Source of the DNA: Ipomoea triloba
Lineage: Eukaryota > Streptophyta > Magnoliopsida > Solanales > Convolvulaceae
Assembly (NCBI RefSeq): GCF_003576645.1
Contig: NC_044917.1
Span: forward strand, 2,749,738-2,813,737
Reading direction: 5' to 3'
DNA: 64,000 nt
A program made the translations under genes and the position numbers. The notes under the pieces are model-generated. The model did not search any database, was not told the DNA's origin, and worked only from the letters and a program-made list of their open reading frames with translations. This document shows, one piece after another, positions 1-10,388 of this stretch. How positions within the stretch are numbered: position 1 is the first letter of the stretch; every line of letters begins with the position of its first letter.

Positions 1-33
<33 letters not shown>

Positions 34-79
34 GTTTTGTAATTTGTTTTTTTTTTATCTTTTTCTTTTTTTTTTCTCC

Positions 80-345
80 ACACTCAATTTTTTCTATCTA
101 ATCACACCCGTAAAATCTCCTAAAAAATTCACCACTATCGAGGAAGGCCTTAGAGCATCCTTATCCGTGGGGATATTTCGCGAGCCTTAGAGCATCCTTA
201 TCCGTGGGGATATTTCGCGAGCCTTAGAGCATCCTTATCCGTGTGGATATTTCGAGATTATTGAGAAGTTTTTGTATGTGTGATTAAGAAAGAAAAAATG
301 AGAAAGAGGAAAAAAAAATAAAACAAATATAATTTTAAAAAAATA
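80..345. repeat. MITE-like foldback with a 37-bp triplicate core
   Basis: Three near-identical direct copies of a 37-bp unit (starting near 148, 185 and 222, each containing GAGCATCCTTATCC) sit between arms that are roughly inverted: TTTTTCTTTCT-like tracts and a TAATCACAC word on the left, and GTGTGATTAAGAAAGAAAAAATG on the right in reverse sense (written here as separate short words: GTGTGATTAAG, then AAAGAAAAAATG). This looks like a short non-autonomous DNA element whose core was amplified. A poly-T run of about 32 bases opens the window. No coding sequence was seen. Confidence 0.45.
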
Positions 346-999
346 AACAAACTGAAAGTCTGGACAGATATTACATGTAACAGGGTCAATAGTATTCAAA
401 AAAAAAAAAACAAACTGAAAGTCTTGGTGCCTGCACGCACATCAATAAATGCAACACTAATTATTTTTTCTTAGGAATCCAAATATCCCAATGCTTTGCA
501 GGAGCTCCAAAATCATTATCTCTCATTCTCTTTATCATATCACGGTGTATGATGCACTGACAATATATAACCAAGTATTATCATATCCCTTGATAGGGAT
601 ACTCTAACTCATCATAAATTAAATAAAAGAGGTAAGTACACAAAAATATCACTAGATAGATGGTTGTGATACCATGTGATAGTATGAACATTGATATGGC
701 ATTCACAATAAACAAGCCTTAAATAAGTTTGTAGAGCATGAAGGCATGAAGCAGTTAAAACCTGAACCACAAGACTATACGATGAGTTTAACTTACTCAG
801 TCATCCTCCCATATAGAAAAGTCACTACATGCCATCTGAATACAAGGTGCTTGACAAATTAAACATGTATTATTTATATGAAACTTCTATATTATCAATA
901 AATACTAGTATTACATGCATGTATATAATCATTATTGACGAAAATTGATGAATAACCTCATTTGAGGATTAACACTCCACGCGGTGCCATGGTTGATTA
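346..999. other. Intergenic, 3' flank of the GDSL lipase gene
   Basis: AT-rich sequence downstream of the minus-strand lipase. It probably holds that gene's 3' UTR. I see no coding region, RNA gene or clear repeat. Confidence 0.5.
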
Positions 1000-2674
1000 T
1001 TAGGTCCTCCTGGAATCCAACTCCATGATGGTGGTGAGATTCATGGGATACATATACTCTGAGGTTCCGGTCAGGATCTGCTGCACAATAATCCTGCATG
1101 CCCTTTCCGACGGATGGAATGCATCCCAGAATACAAATACGTCTCGGTCCGGGCACAAGTTGGATATCGACGTGCATAGCCCGATCCCGTTATAAGGACC
1201 TTGCCCACAACATGCTATCTTCGATGTCACGAACCCTATAAATGCACCATAGACGGATTAAGTTATGAATATAACTTGACTATAATGTAAACTATTTAAA
1301 TCAAATTAAATTATATTTGTGTGGAGTGTAGAGACAACTTCAGCCAAGTTGATCAAACACAAAGGAGTAAATCTGTATAATTACCGTATGCTTGGGGTTG
1401 TAGATGATGTCCATGTTCATTTTGAAAGTGTTGGTATCAATGAAAACATCGGCGCCGAGCTCGTTGTTGAGTTCCACAATTAGCTGACGCAGCTGGGGGT
1501 TGTACAAGTTGGCAGCCCGTTGCAGTTCCAGTGCACACGCCCCTGTTGGGCTCCTCAGCGCCAGCTCTCCCGGCACGCACCCTATTGGTCCTGTTCCTGT
1601 CACCAGCACCCTTCTGCCTCCCAAATCATACACTTTCTGCATCACAACCAGTCATTTTTCACACTAATTATAACCAAAATACTACACAAGATACTACATA
1701 CTCACAAGTCACAAGGCATTAGATGAAAAAAAAATAAAAAAAGAGTTTAAACCATGAGTTATCTTAACTAAGTTGGTCAGATTTCTGATTTAGTTACTAC
1801 AATGTTCTAAGTTCAGTCTTCTTAGTTTGAGCACAAAGACAATTTTAAATAGTAGTTACGAATTTTTCACTGATTCAGAAAAAAAGTTTATAATGATTAC
1901 CTGAAGAACTTTGCGGTACTCAGAAAGGATGTAGCGGATGTAGTCGGGAAGGGAGAACTGACGAGATCTTGCGGAGTATGGAACCAAGTAGTAGTTGTTA
2001 AGGAAATCGTTTGCGCCGAGGGTGATGAGCACCAGAGCGTCGTTGACCAGCTGACGCGTCCCTTCTGCCCCGATAAGTTGACTCACCCGCATCTGATACT
2101 GTTCGAAGTACTCCAATTGTTTCCCAATATGGATTATGTTCAGCTACAAGTCAAGATTTTTTAATAAGTTTATCACGTCCAACTAAAAGAGTTTAAATTA
2201 ATAGTAAAATCGTACCAAACAAAATTAATTACGTACAAATTCAGAGCCGGTGTCATTGAGGATGCCCGCTCCGCCAGAAGCAAAGTTGGCTCCTCCGAGC
2301 AGCCTGTCCCCTTTCAGCATTGGGCTCAGATACGGCTCTGCAACCGCCAACCCCAACCGCTCACCTAAAAAATGTAACCAACATAACTAACATAGCATAA
2401 TATAAATGTATATTCTCACTATCAGTATAAACTTACTAATGATATCCGGAATGTTGAGCCCATTGGAGAATCGGCCGGCTGGGCGATGAGTCGGGGAGTC
2501 AATGCCATAAGGCGGCGCGTCGGCCCGGGAAGTGGTGGCAAGGTAATTGTTGTTGCCGTTATCGACAAGCGAATCGCCGAACACGAAGAAGGCCCGAGCC
2601 TCGGCCGACGGAGCCACGCTGGAAGCCGCAATCAGAAGCAGCAGGGCAAGAACACCAACACCGTAACCGGCCAT
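1000..2674 (-). CDS. GDSL esterase/lipase, five exons
   Basis: Secreted GDSL/SGNH lipase resembling the plant LTL1 group, which hydrolyses ester or lipid substrates in the cell wall space. Exons on the minus strand: 2674-2437, 2364-2237, 2143-1901, 1636-1385, then the last one ending at the stop at 1000. A hydrophobic signal peptide (residues 1-26) is followed by block [17 protein letters not shown], with the nucleophile Ser near residue 35. Block II is [13 protein letters not shown], block III is GAND near residue 167, and block V is FWDAFHPSE with the catalytic Asp and His. Oddity: exon 4 ends in phase 0, but the obvious acceptor of exon 5 (first base 1235) needs one more base and would meet TGA at once. 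An acceptor 17 bases downstream (first base 1218) restores frame but drops the GFVTSK-type segment. The gene may therefore carry a one-base lesion. Family call secure, last junction not. Confidence 0.85.
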
Positions 2675-2778
2675 GATACAACAATTAATAGTACTATGTT
2701 TGTATTGAGAGATCCTACGAGAGAACGAGTGATCTGTGTTGTGGTCCGATGCTCTGCAAGTGTAATGCGGAGGAGATC

Positions 2779-2786
2779 CTTATATA
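2779..2786 (-). promoter_or_regulatory. Candidate TATA box of the GDSL lipase gene
   Basis: On the minus strand TATATAAG lies about 105 bases upstream of the lipase ATG, a usual distance for a plant TATA box with a short 5' UTR. Confidence 0.5.
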
Positions 2787-3059
2787 CAAGGGGATGGAGG
2801 TGAGTATAGTGTGATCGGAGTGTGCGCAAAACTCCCGCATTGTACAGAGTTTGGCTGAGTGTCGCGTCGGAGCCCGGAGCAGGCCCTGGGTAGGCTTTTG
2901 CACCGGACCCCCAATTTTTTGTGGTCCCATATTTCAAAAATAAAATTTTATAGGTATACACTACACACTACACAATTCCAAAATCTCATGTTCTCAGCAG
3001 CAGGACGCAAACCGCAGACGGCTCAACTTATTACGATAAAGTATATTGCTTGTGCATAT

Positions 3060-3380
3060 GTCTTGTAGTCCAGCGGCATAATTGTAACTTCTCAAACGAA
3101 AGTTCTCATGTTCAAACTCAGTATGGGAGTATTGACTTATTTATCTAATTTCAAACAAACCATTGTATACCTAACACTTAATGAAATAATGTGATATTGC
3201 CCTTTCTCAAATAATCCTTTTCGTACAATTATATACCTAACATTTAATGAAATGATGTAATATTGCCCTTTCTCAAATAATCCTTTTCGATTCGAATCTT
3301 AAAAATTCATGAGAAAGTGTTTTGCTATCTTTTGAGGTCTTATCTGACATTAAAACTCGGTATTACTTTAACAAATTATA
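3060..3380 (+). repeat. Degenerate tRNA-derived SINE-like sequence
   Basis: TAGTCCAGCGG resembles a pol III A box and GTTCAAACTC, about 40 bases downstream, resembles a B box. The tail (TTTTGAGGTCTTATCTGACA) has a relative near 61050 (CCTTTGAGGTCCTACCTAG), which suggests a dispersed family. Within it a segment of about 66 bp (from about 3160 and again from about 3226, each containing TATTGCCCTTTCTCAAATAA) is tandemly duplicated. No terminal poly-A or target duplication was found. Confidence 0.4.
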
Positions 3381-6300
3381 TACCACGTCACAAGTCTGAA
3401 TCTTTAGGGAAAATTTGTCATGAATATACATGAATATAATCGGTCACATCTCATTACCTTTCGAGTGAATTACATCATTACGTACTTTAGAGTTTAGACA
3501 CAAGTTTTAGTTATACACTATTTGAAGAGTTTTTTCCTTTTTTAACATCCTGATTGAGTAATCAAATTTCTTTCACTTAAATTATAAGTCATTAATAGAA
3601 GCAATCTCAATTTTAATTAGACTAATTTGAACCTTACTGATATATTAGTATGTTTGTATGGGTATGAAATGGCTCGTGGACTGTGACTTGAGACCATCGT
3701 CCCATTGTTGATCAACACCATAAAAACTTCATTATTTATTTTAGTTTGTATAATTGTTTATACACTTTTTTTTTCACATTTGAATTTAAAAAGTAACAAT
3801 TTCATTATCTATACTAATTTAAAATAATATTTGACCTTCCTCCTTTAATTAAGTTGTGTCACGCTTGCAGCATGATTGTGTAACTCCAAAACAAAACCAG
3901 AACCATTTCTTAATTCACGTAAGCATGCATGCTTATTGCAGCAGTATCGTAAGGAATCAAACCAATTGTATTATATGCATATTCCCCCATTGATACGACA
4001 TTCACGTTCGGCAATTAACGTTAACGAACTTATCCCATTAAACTTTAAAATTATTAAACAAATTAAATATCACAATTGTCGTGTTCAATACAATACAAAA
4101 TAAGTTATAGTCATGACTAATGACCACAACTTCCACAATGCCATCCAAAACATAAGTCAAGGTAAAAAAGATGGCCAAATAGATAAAACGTGATTCTTAT
4201 ACTTGAAATTCACAAGTTTAATTTTGTTTTTCAATAAATTCTCAGTCGAATTCGCGCATATAATCTTTCTAGTGTGGTTTATTTCTTATATTTAATTTGC
4301 AAGGTAACACATGAATGATTTTACTCTATGCAAAGTCCTAGATAGTGATAGTTGTCTTTCTTCGTCACCAAATAAATAAATAAATAAAAACAAGTCAATG
4401 ATAGCTTATTTGTTTTGGATGTCAAGTTACACCTAAAGATGCATGATTGAATCTTAATAGTTATAATGTGAAGTTTTACTCTTTTGTAAAGATAATTTTT
4501 TATGAATACTAGATACTAGTCCTTTTATTTGACTATTGAATCACTGTAATTTAAGTTTTCAATAATTTATATAGGATCATGAATTCATGATATATATAAA
4601 ATGAGAGATTTTACCTTTTGGATAAAAAAGTCAAGTGAACCAACTAAAATAGTACTTTCCAAGCGCAGCCGACGATGTTGGGTAGTTTGACAGTTTCTGT
4701 TTATGAACAGTAATACGGTGTCGGTTTACTTTACACGCGTTGTTTTATTCTCAAATGGGGCACCCATTGAATTCAACGTTGTTTTGGCAACGTGGGGAGA
4801 TTAATCCACTAACTAAAACCCTCTTTTTCATAATTCATAGATACAGTGGCCAGTGGGGGCTAATGATGAAAGCCGACATCTAGGCGGCTAATTAGAGGAA
4901 TAATCTCTTGATTTAAGGAGACATTAGGGGAGTTTAATAATATGAATTCTTGTTGTCGGTGTATGATTTTGAAATGAGTGGCTGGTGGCCACTCCCTCCC
5001 ATGGGAGGATTTGAACTAACCATGGTTAATTAGAGTTAAATTGTGTGGTCACTCAACACATATTTGATATTTAAGGACATCTCTAATCAAGGAAAAAGAG
5101 GGAGAAAATAAATGGAGGAGAACAAAGTTTATTCTTTGGGCTATAGTATGAAAAATGGCGGATTGGAACGTGGAAAATTTGGACTAACCATGGTTTGAAT
5201 TTGAATGGGCTATAGTATGAAAACTGAGATTGTGGATGGTTGTCATGTGATGCTAAGACTGTTGTGATTGTGCAATTTGTGACACTGTGTGAGAGTTGTC
5301 TATAATTAAGTGTCATTGTTGTGCTATTGGCTATTGCACATGTTCTGTATCAGAATAAGAGTGTTGGGTTGTTGCAATTTCCAAATGAAGTACCATGTCA
5401 TGGGACATTAGGTTTCTTCCATTCAAGATTACATGATTCTAAGTAAAAACAAACGAATTATTATTATTAAAAAAAAAACCTTAATTGGTCAAACACTTAT
5501 ATCGCTACTTCCGATTATTCTCTTTGACATAGTGGGCACCTAATGTTGATTTGTATAATATTGGTTATTATTACCAAAAAAATAAAGTGCAATTAATTCA
5601 ATAATTGTTAATGAGTATTACACAAGTATGACTTTATATTACATAAATAACTGTATTTATTTATTTTTAGAAAGGGACGTTCCATTAAGACTTTGTTTTT
5701 TCTTCTTTTTTGAGGAAATGTTCCATTAAAGACTTTTAATTACTGTATAACAAAAGATACTTTCAACTACTGTCATGATTAACAAAAAAATCAACTAATA
5801 CTTTGCAACATTATGTCCTAAAAGTACATCAATAGTTTCCGAAAAAAAATGGTTACAATTAAAGTCGATTTGATGGAATTAAACTGATAGATTATTAAAT
5901 TGTTACAATTAAGTATTAGTCGGTAAATCTAGAGTTAAAACTAGTAAAACATGTTGACGTGTCATTTTTTTAAAATTAATTTATTTTAAAATAATGGTTG
6001 CCATAAAAGCCAATTGTCTCTTTATATTCTTCAACGATTTTTTTCATCCAAATCTAGACGAAGAAATTGCCGGCCCAGCTTGTTGTCTAGTTTTGTTTTA
6101 ATTTTATTTTTTTTATTTACTGGATAAAATTTATAAGTTGATGCGTTTAGTGATACTATTTTTTTAATAAAAAATTTAACGTCTTAACTTTTTTTTTTCT
6201 TAATTATAAGAAGTTGTGGACATATTGTACCCTCTTCCTATAGTTAATAAAAAAAAAACGTGTGTAGCATAACTTTAAGTAAGTTCTACCCTACTTATAT

Positions 6301-6540
6301 TTTATTTATAGTAATGAATATTTTAGAAGTTTTTCCATAATTTATTAACAACAAACTATTGAAGAAATCTTCCGCAATTTATTAATTTATTATTGAGAAT
6401 TTGTCTTTCTATATTTCGTATAGGAACAAACGGTTCAAGAAATTTTTGGAAGGCAGAAAGAGTTTGGATTATTAAGACAAGGGAAAAAACGAAGCCAATG
6501 GGCTACCAAAAGCGTGAAAAGTATTGCAGAAGAAGAAGCG

Positions 6541-6566
6541 TCTCTCTCTCTCTCTTTCTCTCTCTT
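6541..6566 (+). repeat. CT microsatellite in the 5' leader of U-box copy 1
   Basis: Pure CT/TTCT tract about 30 bases upstream of the ATG at 6595. Pyrimidine-rich leaders of this kind are common in plant 5' UTRs. The second gene copy lacks it. Confidence 0.7.
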
Positions 6567-6594
6567 CCAGTGTGGAATGAAATAGAAACAGGGA

Positions 6595-8992
6595 ATGGCA
6601 AGAACAAGCATGGAGGGAGGCTTAGTGGAGGAGAAAGCGGCGGAGCTGAAGAAAGAGTTGCAGAGAGCGGTGAAGGCCATCGTGGATGAAGAAGAAGACG
6701 AGTGTTCTGTGGAGTCCACTAATCGAGCCATGCAGTGTTTGTGTGCTCTGAGAGATTTAAAGTTGAAGCCTTTGGGTTGTTCTGAGTCTCTGGGTATTGG
6801 GAATCTTTCGTTGTTGGGTCTCTTACCTCCCAAAGAATTTCTATGCCCTCTCTCTGGGGAAGTCATGAATGACCCTGTTGTGTTGTCATCTGGCCAGGTT
6901 AGACTAGTTTTGTTTAATGATGATTTCCATCAAATTAGCACTGCCCAGAGTTTAATTACTGGAGAAATTGAAGTGCATGGTGTGCAGCAATTAGAATGAA
7001 TTAAGGTTTAGTGTAGTTGGGTTGTTTCTTAAATGTTTTTTTTTGTTCTTCTCCTGATCAGAGGGCATGTATTAATTGTTTGCAGTCTTGGAGTAGATCT
7101 TATTCTAGTTTGGAGATTTTTGTGTCCAATTTGCTTTGGCTTCAATTCTTGCTTGGGTTGACATTAGTAGTCAAATTGGAATTCCTCTATTTGTGTGTGT
7201 GTCGGTGGTGTTGGGGTGGGGGTAGTTTAATCTCTATTGTTTATTATCAATTATAATCTTTGTACACAAAAGGCAAAATCCCTTGCCTCGGTCCACAAGA
7301 TTGTGAAGTGGTAAATTACATTGATTCAGTTGCCCATTAAGGTGCCCACCAGGATTAGGTGGTAGACTGGTAGGATCAGTGCCTATGCCCATAAAGAGCC
7401 ACCCACAAGAGGGTGAAACTCGACACTGCGGGTGCACAACTCGATCCTACGTTCTTACCCATAATCTGCCACCTGGGAATTAACTGAGCTACCCATATGA
7501 GCTTTCAATTATAATCCTGACAATAGCAGTGCAATACTAGTAAATACACAAGAAAATAGGTAAGAAGATGAAATTGGAGAGAATAATATTGAGGAAAGAA
7601 AAGGAGTAAGGTATCTATCACTTTTGAAACAGGATAATCATATCAACTGCCAATCTTTGTGCCTGAGATAGAACTTTAGTTGTGGTAGTTAGCTTCGGTT
7701 CGATTTACAATCATATAGTGTTGCATCTGCAGTTCTGTTCAAATTTGTAGTAGATTGGTGAGGTTTGAAGTATGCTGCTTTGATAGTCCAAAGTCATGAA
7801 GAGGACCTCAACTTCATGATATTGAAAGTCTATCTGAAATTTGGTTTCCATTTAGCTGTTATTGATGCTAATGCCCTTGAGGGCGTGGTTTGATTTGCAG
7901 ACGTATGATAGGCCATTTATCCAAAAGTGGCTGAAAGATGGGAATCAGACATGCCCTCAGACACAACAGATTCTTTCTAATATGGTTCTCCTACCAAACC
8001 ATCTAGCAAGAAAATTGATTTCAAAATGGTACAAGGAGAATGGCCTGAAACCCCCATGTTGTCCTCTAGTTGAAGAAGATATGCCGGGAACCTTAAAAGT
8101 AGATACTGGGTATCTGAATGAACGGCTCAAAAAGCTCTCCTCTTCTTCTGTATCTGATCAAAAAGAGGCTGCAAAAGAGCTTCGGCTGCTCACAAAACAG
8201 ATGCCATCTGTTAGGGCACTTTTCGGTGATATTTCTGATTCTATTACCCAATTGCTTTATCCACTGTTGTCTGGGGCTGCTAACTCTCACCCTGATTTAC
8301 AAGAAGATTTGGTGACGACCGTTCTGAATATCTCCATACACGATGGCAACAAAAAACTAGTAGGAGAAAACCCTGTCGTCGTTCCTTTGCTTATAGAGTC
8401 TCTGAAATCCGGGAACATTGAAACAAGAACAAACGTTGCTGCAACTCTCTTCACGTTATCAGCCCTCGATTCAAACAAGTTCATCATTGCAAACTCGGGA
8501 GCTCTCAAGCCATTGATCAAACTACTAGACGAAGGGCATCCAATGGCCATTAAGGATGCTGCTTCAGCCATTTTCAGCATCTGCATTGCCCACGAAAACC
8601 GGGGCAGAGCTGTATCTGAAGGGGCAGTCAGGGTGATCATGAAAAAGATCAAAGAACGGGTCCTCATCGATGAGCTGTTAGCTATTCTCACAATGTTGTC
8701 CAGCCATCACAGCGCTGTCGAGGATATGGGGGAGCTCGGGGCAGTGCCTTGCCTCCTCGGGATAATAAGGGAGAACACCAGTGAACCCAACAAAGAGAAC
8801 TGCATAGCAACTGTGTACACACTATGCTTCACTGACCGAACGAAGCTGAGAGAGGTATGGGCAGAAGAACAAACCAATGGGACCATTTCCAGGCTCGCGA
8901 AGAGTGGAACTTCCACTTCGAGGGCCAAGAGAAAGGCAGGCAGCATCCTCGAGCGGCTAGACAGAAGTGTGTTTTTCGCTCACACTGCTTGA
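6595..8992 (+). CDS. PUB9-like: U-box/ARM E3 ubiquitin ligase (PUB9-like), copy 1
   Basis: E3 ubiquitin-protein ligase of the plant U-box plus armadillo-repeat class. Two exons, 6595-6897 and 7901-8992, give 464 residues, the usual PUB9 length. The donor is CAG|GTTAGA and the acceptor TTTGCAG|ACGTATG, phase 0. After an N-terminal helical part, the U-box spans about residues 69-140 (PPKEFLCPLSGE, NDPVVLSSGQTYDR, FIQKWL, CPQTQQ), the E2-binding fold. The intron splits it after the GQ of the core motif. ARM repeats follow from about residue 170 (for example NIETRTNVAATLFTLSALDS) and bind substrates or receptor kinases. The start MARTSMEGG is chosen because it resembles the PUB9 N-terminus; the ATG at 6610 aligns with the start of copy 2. 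A one-base insertion in the last codons replaces the C-terminus of copy 2 with SVFFAHTA. Tandem partner: 10389-12695. Confidence 0.9.
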
Positions 8993-9241
8993 GCATTGAG
9001 TTTCAAGAGAATTAAAGCATTCTGTACCTACACTTAACCGTTTGTGTACATTTCCAGCATTGCTCTTTCTTTCTTTCTGTAAGTATATAGTCTTCAGACT
9101 TGATTCCTATACAAAACAAACTGCAGATCATGTTATCTTTCAGACTTGTACAAGTTGATATATATATATATACACACACTTCTTTGACTGCTTATGTTGA
9201 TATGCTTCTCTTCATAGTAAAAGTTTCGTGGTTTACTGTTA

Positions 9242-9750
9242 GGGTGTGTTTGGAAACCCGAAAAATGATTTCCGGGTTTTCAGTGTTTGGCAAGTGAGGG
9301 GAAAATAGGGTCAACGGAAAATAATGCTTCGGTCAACGGAAAAGGAAGTCATTTTTCCGGAAGTTATTTTCCCGAAGAAGACGCTCATCAGCTTTGTTTC
9401 GAAATCAGTCCAAACCAGTCGCCGCCGACTGGTTTCCGCGAAACCAGTCAGAAACGGTTTCCGACTGGGTACGCAAACCAGTCGGAAACGTTTCCGACTG
9501 GTTATCCGCATTTCTAGTTTTTTATTTATTTATTTTTTTTTAAATTTCTTTTTGTTAATTTGTTGTGAATTTTTTTCTATTTAAACAAAAAATTATTTTC
9601 TTTTTCATTTTCTGGAAAATGAACCAAACACTCAAAAAGCAGTTTTCCAGAATACATCCAAACACCAGAAACGAGGCTATTTTCTGGAAAATGACTCATT
9701 TTCCAGAAAACATTTTCTAGAAGTCATTTTCCTTCTTTCCAAACGCACCC
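9242..9750. mobile_element. Tourist/PIF-Harbinger-like MITE, 509 bp
   Basis: The left end GGGTGTGTTTGGAAA and the reverse complement of the right end, GGGTGCGTTTGGAAA, form a 15-bp terminal inverted repeat with one mismatch. It is flanked on both sides by TTA (9239-9241 and 9751-9753), the classic 3-bp target duplication of PIF/Harbinger elements. The duplicated gene copy shows the uninterrupted site (ACTGTTAAAAGAATTG near 12930), so the insertion is proven by comparison within the window. The interior has repeated CCGACTGG/CCAGTCGG words and no transposase frame. Confidence 0.9.
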
Positions 9751-10307
9751 TTAAAAGAATTGCAGAAAACAAATAAGATAAATTTGAAAGGTGACAATCT
9801 ATCATCAATAAATAGAAACAAAGGAGAAGATGGTTATTGACAAATAGGAAGCAAGATTAATGATGCTATTGGCCAATAAGAAAAAAAACATGGGATTACA
9901 CAAATATAGGTATACAGATCCACACATAATAGTCAACTGCTAATTAATTGAATTTATTTGATTTCAATAAGTCAATAAATTGAAAAAGTATGAATATTTT
10001 GTCAATAATATAATATGTAAATGTTAATATCAATGTTGTAAAAATCACTAGGCACTAATCCAGCGGAAAAGAAGCGTCTAAAAATCTGATTGATAAGCCA
10101 TAATATGGCTTTGTGGAAACAGAAAAAAAAAAGTTAAATTACCATTTTATCCTTCCAAACACCCCATTAAATATTTCCATGCATAATCCAATAATTCCAG
10201 ACTGGATCAAAAAAGACAAAATGGATGAGGAGTGACAGTTATGCAATGGCCAGGGGTAAAGAAGTTATTTCACAAAGTAACTGAAATAACTACTCTTGTC
10301 AGCTGAG

Positions 10308-10316
10308 TTATATATT
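10308..10316 (+). promoter_or_regulatory. Possible TATA box of U-box copy 2
   Basis: TTATATATT lies about 75 bases before the ATG at 10389, in sequence not shared with copy 1. Only position and composition support it. Confidence 0.3.
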
Positions 10317-10388
10317 CCGCCAGTATTCTTCGACTCTTGGTTGCGGTTTTGGTTCCCTCAGCCCAATTCATAACAGGCAAGAACAAGC

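Larger units (their letters stand above)
2787..6594. other. AT-rich intergenic region
   Basis: About 3.8 kb between the lipase and the first U-box gene. It holds a SINE-like remnant near 3062, a 66-bp tandem duplication near 3160 and a CT microsatellite just before the U-box gene. The remaining open frames are short and show no recognisable domain. Confidence 0.55.
8993..10373. other. Spacer between the tandem U-box genes
   Basis: Contains the copy 1 3' UTR, still alignable to copy 2 to about 9837, a Tourist-like MITE (9242-9750) and, around 10030-10100, a fragment of the 20.8-kb MITE family (TGTTGTAAAAATCACTAGGC). The last few hundred bases are the unique promoter of copy 2. No coding region was seen. 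Confidence 0.6.

Noticed and set aside
148..257. CRISPR-like direct repeats
   Set aside because: Three directly adjoining 37-bp copies without spacers in a plant genome. It is a tandem repeat within a MITE.
3062..3120. A tRNA gene
   Set aside because: Only A- and B-box-like words are present. There is no cloverleaf or anticodon arm, so it is a SINE relic at best.
7862..7900. In-frame ATG upstream of exon 2 of both U-box genes (MMLMPLRA...)
   Set aside because: It lies in the intron just before a good acceptor. The U-box is completed only when exon 1 is joined to 7901 or 11598.
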